DNA of 64,000 nt, from NCBI GenBank assembly GCA_963849065.1, contig CAWKFM010000004.1:806001-870000 (forward strand). The letters run 5' to 3'. Under the pieces are notes generated by a model. That model was not told the origin of the DNA, did no database searches, and was given only the letters and a program-made list of their open reading frames with translations. The position numbers and the translations under genes are program-made. This DNA is from TOLSYN sp963849065 (GTDB lineage: Bacteria > Acidobacteriota > Terriglobia > Terriglobales > Acidobacteriaceae). Positions 42,559 to 50,910 of this stretch are shown one piece after another. Each line of letters starts with the position of its first letter. Position 1 is the stretch's first letter.

Positions 42559-42672
42559 TTCTATTCACCAAAGATTGCACCATTCTGATCCCGGATGCCG
42601 CTCCACTCCACGGATTGGCCGCGTGAGATCACACGTTCACCTCGGGAATGATGAGGTGTAGCATTCCTAGTT

Positions 42673-43707
42673 ATGGACTCTACGCAAGTTCCTCGCCACT
42701 ACAAGGTCGACGCTCCACTGCCAAAAACCCGCCGCGGTGCCCGCGACGAAATCGAATATTGGGCAATTCATGTGAATGACGGACAACAGGGCTCGGAATA
42801 CTGTCTGCAAGTCGAAAGTCGTCTGACCACTTTGCGGCATTTGGAGCAGGCCATGATGCATGACGAGAAAGCCAGCATTACAAACAATCACGAGCTTCCC
42901 GTGTTCATCTCACATAGCAGTCAGGACGAAGCCCTAGCTGCGGCTTTGATCGACCTGCTGGAATCGGCAATTGGCCTTGTTGCTAGTCAGATTCGTTGCA
43001 GCAGCGTGGATGGTTACCGATTACCAGTGGGCGTCAATTCAGAAGAAAGGCTCCGGGAAGAGGTGAACGCTGCAAAGGTGGTCATCGGCCTCGTCACACC
43101 AAACAGTCTGGGATCAGATTTCGTGATGTTTGAGCTCGGGGCACGTTGGGGCAGCAGCCGATTCATGGCTCCATTATTGGCCGGAGTGAAGGCTTCCGAC
43201 CTGAAACAGCCCCTGAATCTCCTGAATACCCTTTCCGCTCATAAAGAATCTCAGCTTTGCCAGCTTGTTGAAGACATTGGTGCACAGCTTGGAGCGACGC
43301 TACAAAGCCCTGCGTCCTATTTGCGTAATGTCACGCTTGTAAAGCAATTGGCGGATGCGACCCGAAACACAGCGACGGAGCAGGCTGCACAAATGGTGGC
43401 GGCGCTTCAGCAAGAGAACAGCCTGCTCGTCGGTGAGAATGCCCAATTGACGGAGAAGTTGCGATTCAGGAGCTCAGTGCAGAGAATCGCCGGGCACAGC
43501 TACGCTGATGGGGACAACGAAGAGATTTGTTCCAGATGCGCAGAAGTTGACTTACAACCGGTTCACCTCCTCGATCTGAATATCGATGGTCGAGGCAAAA
43601 TGGCTACTTGTCCACAATGCAAGACTGCCTCGGGCAGCCCTGCGCCGCCGATCTCAAGGAAAAGGGCAGAAGAGATTGCTCGAAAACGGGCCGAGCAATC
43701 CTCATAA
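42673..43707 (+). CDS. TIR-domain protein with coiled coil and zinc ribbon
   Basis: A 344-residue protein. TIR core about residues 74-170: VFISHSSQDEALAAAL (beta A), RLREEVNAAKVVIGLVTPNS, and SDFVMFELGARWG, where E154 matches the catalytic Glu of NAD-cleaving bacterial TIRs. Residues about 230-265 are a coiled coil (LQQENSLLVGENAQLTEKL), then a C-x2-C ... C-x2-C zinc ribbon (CSRC, CPQC) and a basic tail. No cyclic-nucleotide-binding domain is evident, unlike PycTIR. A second start at 42853, with GGAG 6 nt upstream, would drop 60 residues but keep TIR. Follows the cyclase gene by 198 nt. Confidence 0.85.
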   Translation: MDSTQVPRHYKVDAPLPKTRRGARDEIEYWAIHVNDGQQGSEYCLQVESRLTTLRHLEQAMMHDEKASITNNHELPVFISHSSQDEALAAALIDLLESAIGLVASQIRCSSVDGYRLPVGVNSEERLREEVNAAKVVIGLVTPNSLGSDFVMFELGARWGSSRFMAPLLAGVKASDLKQPLNLLNTLSAHKESQLCQLVEDIGAQLGATLQSPASYLRNVTLVKQLADATRNTATEQAAQMVAALQQENSLLVGENAQLTEKLRFRSSVQRIAGHSYADGDNEEICSRCAEVDLQPVHLLDLNIDGRGKMATCPQCKTASGSPAPPISRKRAEEIARKRAEQSS

Positions 43708-43842
43708 GATTCTGAGTTTCGGTGGCAAACCGGCCAATTGAAGCGCCGCTGTCAGATCACGGGCTACACGTCAACACCAATTAGTAAACTTTCCGACAAG
43801 CCTTCGGCGTGGATGATACTTTCCCAGCCTGACACTGCTGGT

Positions 43843-43920
43843 GGCAGCATCACGGTGCGCTCCCTGGCAGCATAAAATCTAGCATTGGGCGGCAGCACGG
43901 CGCTGCAATGGGTGGCAGCA
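43843..43920. repeat. Four iteron-like ggcagca repeats between convergent genes
   Basis: ggcagca occurs at 43843, 43866, 43891 and 43914, steps of 23, 25 and 23 nt, about two DNA turns each. Flanks gacactgctg and cagcactgc are also related. The array sits between the stop codons of the TIR and SRAP genes, so a promoter role for either neighbour is unlikely. Confidence 0.6.
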
Positions 43921-43944
43921 CTGCTTGCCGTCAGCATGGAGCGC

Positions 43945-44619
43945 TCAGCGCCCAAGCAACACGGGTTCCGCGCACGCCGCATCATCGTTCCTCACCAAGT
44001 TCACCCGGCGGCTAACTTGGTACCGTCGCATCAGGCCGGGATTGAAGGGCTTCAATAGGTCACAAATAGTGTCCGTCTTCTGATAGCCGGGGTCGAGCCA
44101 GAGGTCGTAAGTGTCGTCGGGCAGGATGACGGGCATGCGGTCGTGGACGTCGGCACAGAGTGCGTTCGGCGTCGTGGTGATAATGGAACAAGTCTCAACC
44201 ATGTTCCCTTCGGGATTCTTCCACTGCTCCCAGATTCCGGCGAATGCGAAGATCGATTCGTCGGCCATGGTGAAACAGAACGGGGTTTTCGTCTTCCCAT
44301 TCTTCGCCCACTCGTAAAAGCCGTCCCCTGGAATCAGGCAGCGCCGTTTCTTCAACGCCTCGCGAAACGCTGGTTTTAAGACCACGGTCTCAGCACGGGC
44401 ATTGATCATCTTGTAGCCAATGCTGGCGTCCTTTGCCCAGAATGGAATCAACCCCCAGCGCATCTTCGAACCGATACGTCTAGGTTCCTCGGGATGTTGG
44501 CGGATCACCGGGATGTTCTGAGCAGGAGCGATGTTGAAGCGCGGAGCCCAGTCCTCGGGCTCGATGTCGAAGCGTCCGGCGAGCTTATCGACGCGGGTGA
44601 GACGGTAGCGTCCGCACAT
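43945..44619 (-). CDS. SOS response-associated peptidase (SRAP/YedK/HMCES family)
   Basis: A 224-residue SRAP protein beginning MCGRY: Cys2, exposed after Met removal, crosslinks to abasic sites in single-stranded DNA. Further family blocks are RFNIAPAQNIPVI, RWGLIPFWAKD, INARAET (Asn and Glu of the active site), CLIPGDGFYEW and HDRMPVIL. Start 44619 is fixed by the need for Cys2. It guards replication-fork abasic sites. A truncated second copy lies at 45939-46085, near a Y-family polymerase gene. Confidence 0.93.
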   Translation of the reverse strand: MCGRYRLTRVDKLAGRFDIEPEDWAPRFNIAPAQNIPVIRQHPEEPRRIGSKMRWGLIPFWAKDASIGYKMINARAETVVLKPAFREALKKRRCLIPGDGFYEWAKNGKTKTPFCFTMADESIFAFAGIWEQWKNPEGNMVETCSIITTTPNALCADVHDRMPVILPDDTYDLWLDPGYQKTDTICDLLKPFNPGLMRRYQVSRRVNLVRNDDAACAEPVLLGR

Positions 44620-44645
44620 GGGGAAGAAGTATAGCTGAAGGGGCT

Positions 44646-45305
44646 TCAAATAGCGTTGATGTCTGCGCTCTCCAGCACTCGCTTGTGTGCTCCTTCGCGA
44701 GCAACCTTAAGCATCGCTTTTCCCACCTGCTCCGTCGTCGTTACGTACTTCGGCAACCAGCGGACTCCCAGCGACAGCAGCGGCTTCAGCACCACGATGA
44801 AAGCCTGATACAGCTTAGTCTTCGAGCGTATTCCGTGTAGCGGTTGTATCGCCGCAGGCCGGAACATATACGCACCCTTGAAGGGCATCCGAAGCAGCGC
44901 GTTTTCCGTAGCGCCCTTCACGCGAGCCCACATCACCTGCCCTTTCTCGGTGCTGTCCGTCCCTGCTCCCGTGACGTACACAAAAGTCATCCCCGGATTT
45001 AGCCTGACCAAGGTCTCCGCCGCCGCCATGGTCATCCCGTAGGTGACTCGGCGGTAGTCGGCCTCGTTCATTCCTGCTGATGAGACGCCAAGGCAGAAGA
45101 AACAGGCGTCATATCCGATCAGCTCTCTCTCAATCGCCGACAAATCCAGCAGGTTCCCGTGCACGATCTCGCGTAATTTCCCGTTCTGTTGCCCGGTCGC
45201 CTTCCGGCCAACCGTCAGCACCTGCTCCACACCGGAATCCAGCAAGCATTCGCGTAATACGCCTCCGCCCACCATTCCCGTCGCGCCAAAGATGATTACC
45301 TTCAT
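44646..45305 (-). CDS. NAD(P)-binding Rossmann/SDR-like oxidoreductase (atypical)
   Basis: A 219-residue Rossmann-fold protein: MKVIIFGATGMVGGGVL holds the G-x2-G-x2-G dinucleotide motif, DACFFCLGVSSAGM is the strand-4 region, and FVYVTGAGTDS the catalytic-Ser area, as in atypical short-chain reductases related to NmrA/HTATIP2. ATG 45305 has GGAGGG upstream; the longer frame is not needed. It starts a minus-strand pair with SRAP (26-nt gap). Substrate unknown. Confidence 0.82.
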   Translation of the reverse strand: MKVIIFGATGMVGGGVLRECLLDSGVEQVLTVGRKATGQQNGKLREIVHGNLLDLSAIERELIGYDACFFCLGVSSAGMNEADYRRVTYGMTMAAAETLVRLNPGMTFVYVTGAGTDSTEKGQVMWARVKGATENALLRMPFKGAYMFRPAAIQPLHGIRSKTKLYQAFIVVLKPLLSLGVRWLPKYVTTTEQVGKAMLKVAREGAHKRVLESADINAI

Positions 45306-45490
45306 CTCACGCCCTCCCACGAGCAACGCTCAGAGCCGTACCAAACATACTCCGTCGTCCTCCTTATGTTTAGGGAATCCCCGGCATCATGCTTGGGCGA
45401 GTATCGGCTGAAAGGCTTGAGGGAGCGCGGGATGGTGTTCAGACGCCCACCTTTCGCAAAGTGGGCATCGGCAAGGGCGCAGAACATTTC

Positions 45491-45874
45491 CTAAGCAGCC
45501 CGTTTCTGGATATCTTCCGTCTCCTCGGGCACAGAGATTTTTTTTCCCAGCGCAGAGGTCAGCGGGTAGGCTAGGTCGTATTCCGCGATCATCTCTTCTC
45601 TTTTTTGAGCAGATGTCATCGGCGGTGCCGAGGTCAGCGGAAAGGCCAAGTCGTATGCAGTGATCGTCTCTTCTGGGCTCAACGACACCGATGGAAACTT
45701 GAGAACTTTGTTCGGTTTGTGCGCGGAAAGCTTCCCCGGCGCAGAAGTTAGCGCGTAGATTGCGTCATATTCAGCGATCATCTCTTGTCTTTTGTGCTCA
45801 GAGATTGTCCCCGGCTGCGAAATCAGCGGGAAGGTCAAATCATAGTCAGCGATCATCTCTGCTCTATTGGACAT
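45491..45874 (-). CDS. Four-repeat acidic protein with EMIAEYD-type units
   Basis: A 127-residue protein built from four ~28-residue units: EMIADYDLTFPLISQPG, EMIAEYDAIYALTSAPG, ETITAYDLAFPLTSAPP and EMIAEYDLAYPLTSALG, joined by basic stretches (SEHKRQ, SAHKPNK, SAQKRE). GGAGGGAG precedes ATG 45874 by 5 nt, strongly supporting this start. No signal peptide or membrane segment. I recognise no family. The regular -YDLxxPLTSxPG- beat suggests a peptide-binding scaffold or a decoy/anti-defence protein; function unknown. Confidence 0.68.
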   Translation of the reverse strand: MSNRAEMIADYDLTFPLISQPGTISEHKRQEMIAEYDAIYALTSAPGKLSAHKPNKVLKFPSVSLSPEETITAYDLAFPLTSAPPMTSAQKREEMIAEYDLAYPLTSALGKKISVPEETEDIQKRAA

Positions 45875-45938
45875 ATATCTCCCTCCACATTGCTTGGAGC
45901 GAGTCCTGCTCAATTGAGTTGTCTCCAGATGCCAGCCC

Positions 45939-46085
45939 TCACACAATCCGTTGCACCGGAGAAGCTGCTGCGCTGATGTTCTGCGCGGGAGCAATGTTGT
46001 AGCGCGGAATCCAGTCGTCCTCGGGCTCGATGTCGAAGCGTTCGGCGAGTTTTTCGACACGGGTTAGGCGGTAGCGTCCGCACAT
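45939..46085 (-). pseudogene. Truncated SRAP gene copy (first 47 codons)
   Basis: From ATG 46085 it reads MCGRYRLTRVEKLAERFDIE then EDDWIPRYNIAPAQNI, nearly the same as the intact SRAP start at 44619, then departs into SAAASPVQRIV and stops. The match to 44515-44625 is clear at DNA level. Catalytic Cys2 is kept, but the Asn/Glu/His part is lost, so it is a fragment left by duplication or recombination. Confidence 0.82.
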
Positions 46086-46141
46086 GGGAGAATTCTATCA
46101 TCTTCGCTATTTGTTCGCCGATTGGATTACAATCGACTGCT

Positions 46142-47419
46142 GTGCGACTCCTACCGGCATTTGCGGAAGGTTCGGCTCCCACCGTGGAGTGGCTCTTCCT
46201 CGACCTAAACTCCTACTTCGCCTCGGTGGAGCAGCAGGAGCGCCCGGAACTGCGGGGTCGCCCTATCGGCATCGTCCCGCTCATCACGGAGCACACCTGC
46301 TGCATTGCCGCCTCCTACGAAGCCAAGGCATACGGCGTGAAGACGGGCGTCAACGTAGTAGAGGCAAAGCAGTTATGCCCACACATTGAACTCGTCGAAG
46401 CCCGGCCTAAACTCTACGTCGAGTATCACCACCGCATCGTAGAGGCCGTCAACTCCTGTATCCCGGTCACCAGTGTGATGTCAGTGGATGAGATGGCGTG
46501 CAGGTTGATGGGGCGGGAACGTGCCCTTCCCAACGCGACGACTATCGCGGTCGATATCAAGCAGTCGCTCCGCACCGTGGGATCAACGCTGCGGTGTTCG
46601 GTCGGGCTGGCTCCCAACCGCTACCTGTCCAAGATCGCCTCCGACCTCTGCAAGCCGGATGGGCTGACGGTTTTTCTGCTCCGTGATCTGCCGCAAGCTC
46701 TCTACTGCCTGAAGCTGTCGGACCTGGTGGGCGTCGGCCACGCCATGGAGAGGCGAATCCACGGCAGCGGGATCACGACGGTGGAGCAGTTGTGCCAGCT
46801 TTCGCCGGAGCAGATGCGGCGAATATGGAACAGCGTCCTCGGAGAGCGCCTCTGGCACTGGCTGCGCGGAGCCGACTTTCACGACCCGGAGTTTAAGAGG
46901 AAGAGCCTCGGCAAGCAGCATGTTCTTGCGCCGAAGTACCGGACACGGGAACAGGCGTTTTGCGTGGCTCTCAAGCTGCTGCACATCTCCGCCGCAAACC
47001 TGCGGAAGCTGAACATGTGGGCGGGCGGGATTGGGGCGGTGGTGGAATTTCTGCGGAAGCGTCCGGCGCGGTTCGGCGGCGAAGGCGTGGATGTTCCAGC
47101 GTGGAAGGCTCACATGCGAATTCATGAGTGCCGGGACACCGTGATCCTCCAGCGGCACCTGACCAAGTTGTGGGAAACGTGCCCGGCGCAGGAGCCATTG
47201 CAGGTCGGCGTCTGGCTCTTCAATCTCGTGCCGGATGAACTGCACACACTCTCGTTGTTCGAGGACGACGAAAAGCGATACCGCATCAGCACGGTGGTCG
47301 ATGAGCTGAACCAGCGCTATGGGCAGAACGCCGTGTACTTCGGCGGGATTCACTCCGTGCTGGACTCTGCTCCAACGCGAATCTCGTTCACATCCATTCC
47401 CGACGTGGATGACTTCTGA
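46142..47419 (+). CDS. Y-family DNA polymerase (DinB/ImuB-like)
   Basis: A 425-residue translesion polymerase with catalytic carboxylates kept: LFLDLNSYFASVEQQ (first Asp) and TSVMSVDEMACRL (S-x-D-E). SVGLAPNRYLSKIASDLCKPDG is the family thumb region and LVGVGHAMERRI the helix-hairpin-helix. Keeping SVDE argues for an active DinB-like enzyme rather than a catalytically dead ImuB. GTG 46142 is taken as start, though no ribosome site is clear. No beta-clamp peptide was obvious at its C-terminus (SIPDVDDF). Confidence 0.87.
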   Translation: MRLLPAFAEGSAPTVEWLFLDLNSYFASVEQQERPELRGRPIGIVPLITEHTCCIAASYEAKAYGVKTGVNVVEAKQLCPHIELVEARPKLYVEYHHRIVEAVNSCIPVTSVMSVDEMACRLMGRERALPNATTIAVDIKQSLRTVGSTLRCSVGLAPNRYLSKIASDLCKPDGLTVFLLRDLPQALYCLKLSDLVGVGHAMERRIHGSGITTVEQLCQLSPEQMRRIWNSVLGERLWHWLRGADFHDPEFKRKSLGKQHVLAPKYRTREQAFCVALKLLHISAANLRKLNMWAGGIGAVVEFLRKRPARFGGEGVDVPAWKAHMRIHECRDTVILQRHLTKLWETCPAQEPLQVGVWLFNLVPDELHTLSLFEDDEKRYRISTVVDELNQRYGQNAVYFGGIHSVLDSAPTRISFTSIPDVDDF

Positions 47420-47519
47420 TTCCTGACGGACAAGCTTCCACGTGTGATAGCGGCCACACGGCGGCGGGTAGCCATAGCCCTGGCAACCCGCCCGCAACCT
47501 GTTGGCGCTCGCTATGTGG

Positions 47520-47912
47520 TTAGGCCATCCACGCCCAGGAATGAAAGCCGGAGACCTTCTTAAAGGATTGGTCCATGGGCGGATAATCCCAGGGGTTTGT
47601 GAACACTCCATATCCGAGGATCCACTCGTCGGACGGAGTCGCGCATCGCGCCAGGCGATCAGCCTCGGACCCCGTCCACAACAATGCGGCCGATGCCGGG
47701 ACGATGATCCCGTCTTCCGCAAACGCCTTGATGAGGCGATCACGGACCTCGAGCACCTCGGGCGCGCTCTCCAACTCGCCGGGATCCTTCGCGCTTTCTT
47801 CCTCGAGGGCCTTGTCTATGACGACTTTCAACTCGCCATAGATGGCCGCAACTTGTGGGAATTCCGGCAGCAGCAACCCAAAGGCGCCGCCGATACCCGC
47901 ACTTGATGACAT
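47520..47912 (-). CDS. Hypothetical protein, island type
   Basis: A 130-residue acidic protein (LLPEFPQVAAIYGELKVVID, APEVLEVRDRLIKAFAEDGIIVPASAALLW, WILGYGVFTNPWDYPPM). AAGGAG lies 8 nt before ATG 47912. No signal or membrane segment; family not recognised. It is convergent with the polymerase gene and divergent from the small XRE regulator. Confidence 0.65.
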   Translation of the reverse strand: MSSSAGIGGAFGLLLPEFPQVAAIYGELKVVIDKALEEESAKDPGELESAPEVLEVRDRLIKAFAEDGIIVPASAALLWTGSEADRLARCATPSDEWILGYGVFTNPWDYPPMDQSFKKVSGFHSWAWMA

Positions 47913-48143
47913 CAGCAATTCTCCTTGTCGTCCGTGAACTTCAGTTTGTCGTACAGGTCGGCCACTTCCTTACCCAGCCGACCGGTCGCCGGCTGCCAGG
48001 TAGTTTCGACCGTTCGGACAGGGTTTCAGCGAGCAGTGTCCGTTTTCGGAGTTCTTCGCGGCACCTCGCGCATAGAGAGTCTATCGCACTTGTTAGATAA
48101 GTCCGATTTGTAGTTATTAAACAACAGGCGATCATTCGCTTGG

Positions 48144-48377
48144 ATGGCCAAGCCAAAGCCTAACAACGCAGACGTCCTCGTGGGTCTTGGAGAGCGTATT
48201 CGGAAGCTCCGGAAGAAGCGCGGCTGGACACAGGAAATCATGGCTGAGAAGATCGGCATGGATCGTAGCTTTATTGCGGATCTGGAGCGCGGCAAACGCA
48301 ATATTACGATCTTGAACCTGGTTGTGCTTGCTCAGGGTTTTGACACTACGCTGTCGCAATTGCTTTCGCGCCTGTAA
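48144..48377 (+). CDS. XRE-family HTH transcriptional regulator
   Basis: A 77-residue single-domain Cro/C1-type protein: LGERIRKLRKKRGWTQEIMA is the first half of the helix-turn-helix, KIGMDRSFIADLERGKRNIT the recognition helix, then LNLVVLAQGFDTTLSQLLS. A likely repressor of neighbouring island genes. It ends 21 nt from the convergent zinc-ribbon gene. Confidence 0.9.
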   Translation: MAKPKPNNADVLVGLGERIRKLRKKRGWTQEIMAEKIGMDRSFIADLERGKRNITILNLVVLAQGFDTTLSQLLSRL

Positions 48378-48397
48378 AACACGGGCTGGAAGCTCCC

Positions 48398-49207
48398 CTA
48401 AATCACCTCTGGTTGCCGGATCTCACTGATGCTATCCAGCGTGTAAACATCGTTCCATTCTCTGCCGCAATCCGTGCAACTCATCGGCTGCCAGGCTGTG
48501 CCTGCTTGCACGTCGAACTGCCGCCCTTCGATATTGCTGCTCTCACAGAATGGGCAGGCAACACCGCGGCGTTGGATGTAGGGCTTCACCTTGTCCTGCC
48601 AGCAGCGGCGGCAAACCGTGCCCTGCTGCTGATGCGTGTTGTCGCACTCGCAGGCCTCAGGAATCTCCTCGGGGTGTTTGCGCGCGTCCAACAGGTCATC
48701 GGCGATGTGGCGAAGCAACTCATAGCAGGCGTCCGGCATGATCTCCGGACGCTCGTCTTCTCCAAACTCGTTCACCAGGAGATCGTCAATCTGGTCGAGG
48801 ATGGCGGAATCAGTGGTGGATACGGGGTTGCTCGAATCGAGATTGATGCTCACGATGCGCGCCTTCGGGCCCAGATTAATGCGCTCGCAGAGAGCATCAA
48901 TCTGCTCCACTGTCAGAGGCTTCGTGCCATCCTCAAAATGGTCAAAGCTCGGCAGGTCCTTAGCCACATTCTTGCTGGAGCGATCGCTCAAGCCAAGGTT
49001 CGTCAAGGTCAATTGCCAATTGCGCAGAGCCGCCAGCACGGTAGCGCACTCGCGGTGATTGAGCCCGCCGGCCAACTTCAATTCGGTTGCGTGTTTCAAG
49101 ATTGAACCTCGGCTTACATCGTGAATAGGAGTGCTGTGCTCGGCGCCGGTCCAGCTGAGCGTCCGTCGCGTATGCCCGGAGTAAAGAGCCTGCATGTTGC
49201 GGTTCAT
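48398..49207 (-). CDS. Hypothetical protein with two zinc ribbons
   Basis: A 269-residue protein. The N-terminal ~150 residues are helical (GGLNHRECATVLAALRNWQLTL, PLTVEQIDALCERINLG). The C-terminal third has two zinc-ribbon-like units: C-x-C ... C-x2-C (CECDNT...CRRC) and C-x2-C ... C-x2-C (CPFC ... CTDC). This suggests nucleic-acid or protein binding. ATG 49207 is the third Met of the frame. It overlaps no neighbour and ends a run of minus-strand element genes. Confidence 0.65.
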   Translation of the reverse strand: MNRNMQALYSGHTRRTLSWTGAEHSTPIHDVSRGSILKHATELKLAGGLNHRECATVLAALRNWQLTLTNLGLSDRSSKNVAKDLPSFDHFEDGTKPLTVEQIDALCERINLGPKARIVSINLDSSNPVSTTDSAILDQIDDLLVNEFGEDERPEIMPDACYELLRHIADDLLDARKHPEEIPEACECDNTHQQQGTVCRRCWQDKVKPYIQRRGVACPFCESSNIEGRQFDVQAGTAWQPMSCTDCGREWNDVYTLDSISEIRQPEVI

Positions 49208-49241
49208 CGTTTTAGAGGAAAAGATGCAGGGCAGGTCACGT

Positions 49242-49682
49242 CTAGTCCTCATCGGAGAGCATAATGGTGATGACCGGTTCGCCATTGTCGCCCGGCCCAC
49301 AGAGTGCTTTCAGAATCACCGTCTCCCGCTTCGTCCGGTTGATCCGCTTACCGCCCACACACACCCAATTGATCACCGTCACAGGAAAGCGGATCTCCGA
49401 ACCTCCGCGCTTGGCCGCCCACTTGAACATTGAGAGCACGTCCCACAACCTGCCGGAGATGTCCTGGCACGGCGGCAGCGGCGTATCCAACTCCGAAACT
49501 GTCTTAGCAAACGCCGCGATGGTCATGGCGACCGGGAATTTGATCCCAGCCTCGGCGCAGATGTTGAGGCCGGGTCGGAAGGTGAAGGATGGATCATTGA
49601 GGCTGACGAGGACGCCATCCTCGATTGCCTGCGCGCGGCTGTAGGAGGACAATACTTCTCCAAAAACTTCTTCCATGCTCAT
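49242..49682 (-). CDS. Small plasmid-type protein (DUF6573-like)
   Basis: A 146-residue protein with AQAIEDGVLVSLNDPSF near the start and WDVLSMFKWAAKRGGSEIRFPV in the middle, resembling the DUF6573 family found on plasmids and ICEs; function unknown. ATG 49682 has GAGAGG 8 nt upstream. It follows the beta-clamp gene by 58 nt in the same direction and probably belongs to its transcript. Confidence 0.7.
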   Translation of the reverse strand: MSMEEVFGEVLSSYSRAQAIEDGVLVSLNDPSFTFRPGLNICAEAGIKFPVAMTIAAFAKTVSELDTPLPPCQDISGRLWDVLSMFKWAAKRGGSEIRFPVTVINWVCVGGKRINRTKRETVILKALCGPGDNGEPVITIMLSDED

Positions 49683-49740
49683 CTCAAATTCCTCTCGCAT
49701 GGGCGCTGTGTTCAGCGCGCCCATGCGTGTGGTTGTTCGG

Positions 49741-50853
49741 TCATCGGCAAGGCATCACGATCTGACGGTTCATGGTCAAATCCATACCGGTGACCGGCTG
49801 AAATTCAGCAGCCGAGTTCTTGTCCTTCAGGATGAGCCTGACGCGGTCGCTTTCGGGAACCGACCGAAGAATGTCGCGGATGAAGTTCGCGTTGAAAGCG
49901 GTCGTGATCGGTTCCGCCACGTACTCAACGTCCAGCGTCTCCTCCGTCTCGCCGTTCTCGCTGTTATGAGCCGACAGAACCAGGGAGTTCGCTTCGAAGT
50001 GCATTTTTACGCTCATCACGCGCTCGTCGGCAAACTGGGCAACGCGCTGCAGAGAGTTGCGGAGCGCATTAGTGTCAATCACGACCGAGATGGTCTGATC
50101 CTTCGGAAGCACGGCCGCATAGTTGGGAAACTGCCCGGTCATCTTCCGCGCGGTCAGAGTTTTGTTTGCAACCCTGAAAAACAGACTGTTGTCGTCGTGA
50201 GCGAACGTCACCATGCCATCCTCGTACGGCGTGAGCAGGGCCATGAGCGTGCCGAGCGCCTTCTTAGGAATCAGCAGCTTTGTGGCGCCGGTGATCCCTG
50301 GCAGCGGCTTGTCGATCTTCAGGTAGCCAAGCCGGTGCCCATCCGTGGCAACCATCACGACACCTTCGGAGCTGATTTCAAACTGCGTCCCGCCCAATGT
50401 GTAGCGGCTCTCCTGGTCTGACACCGCAAAGATGGTCTTCTGAATGAGCGCGCTGAATATGGGAACTGGCACATCGATCCCGGCCGCCGGAAACGCGGGC
50501 AGGACCGGGAAGTTTGACGCTGCCATGCCGATCATCTTCGTCTTACTGCGGCCGGCCTTGATGTTCACCCAATTGTTTTCGGCCAGAGAGAAGAACACGT
50601 CGCCTTCGGGGAGCAGCTTGATATAGTCGTAAAGCTTCCTCGCCGGAAGGGTGATCGTCCCGTCTTTGGCGATGGCGGCCGGGCAGGTGGTCCTCAGACT
50701 GCAGTCCAGGTCGGTCGCAGCAATGTGCAGCGATCCATTGTCAGTCTTGAGCAGGACATTGGTAAGAATGGGAATGGTGGTCTTGCGCTCAGTCGCGGAC
50801 TGAACGGCGGAGAGTTCACGAAAGAGATCCGACTTTTTGACGACAAATTCCAT
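49741..50853 (-). CDS. dnaN: DNA polymerase III beta sliding clamp, element-borne copy
   Basis: A 370-residue beta clamp: MEFVVKKSDLFRELSAVQSATERKTTIPIL is standard, with VMVATDGHRLGYLKI and the C-terminal NRQIVMPCR, close to the chromosomal PM(R/K) ending. Three-domain length is normal. It circles DNA and tethers polymerases. Its place among element-type genes and not beside dnaA or recF marks it as a mobile copy that may serve island replication or the Y-family polymerase. Confidence 0.92.
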   Translation of the reverse strand: MEFVVKKSDLFRELSAVQSATERKTTIPILTNVLLKTDNGSLHIAATDLDCSLRTTCPAAIAKDGTITLPARKLYDYIKLLPEGDVFFSLAENNWVNIKAGRSKTKMIGMAASNFPVLPAFPAAGIDVPVPIFSALIQKTIFAVSDQESRYTLGGTQFEISSEGVVMVATDGHRLGYLKIDKPLPGITGATKLLIPKKALGTLMALLTPYEDGMVTFAHDDNSLFFRVANKTLTARKMTGQFPNYAAVLPKDQTISVVIDTNALRNSLQRVAQFADERVMSVKMHFEANSLVLSAHNSENGETEETLDVEYVAEPITTAFNANFIRDILRSVPESDRVRLILKDKNSAAEFQPVTGMDLTMNRQIVMPCR

Positions 50854-50910
50854 TGGGAATGCTCCTGGGTGTGAAAGTGGGGGAGGGGCCGTACGGTGTC
50901 TGGGCGATGT

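Noticed and set aside
41440..42560. Integron attC sites between the HEPN, cyclase and TIR genes
   Set aside because: A gttaaac at about 41449 fits the core site, but the matching left core and simple R/L box order are absent, so the repeats are better called palindromic repeats.
43843..43920. CRISPR array
   Set aside because: Repeats are only 7 nt long with 16-18 nt between; no cas genes. No CRISPR-like array was seen anywhere in the window.
47940..48160. Minus-strand frames over the XRE gene start (71 and 91 codons)
   Set aside because: They overlap the well-supported HTH regulator and lack motifs or ribosome sites.
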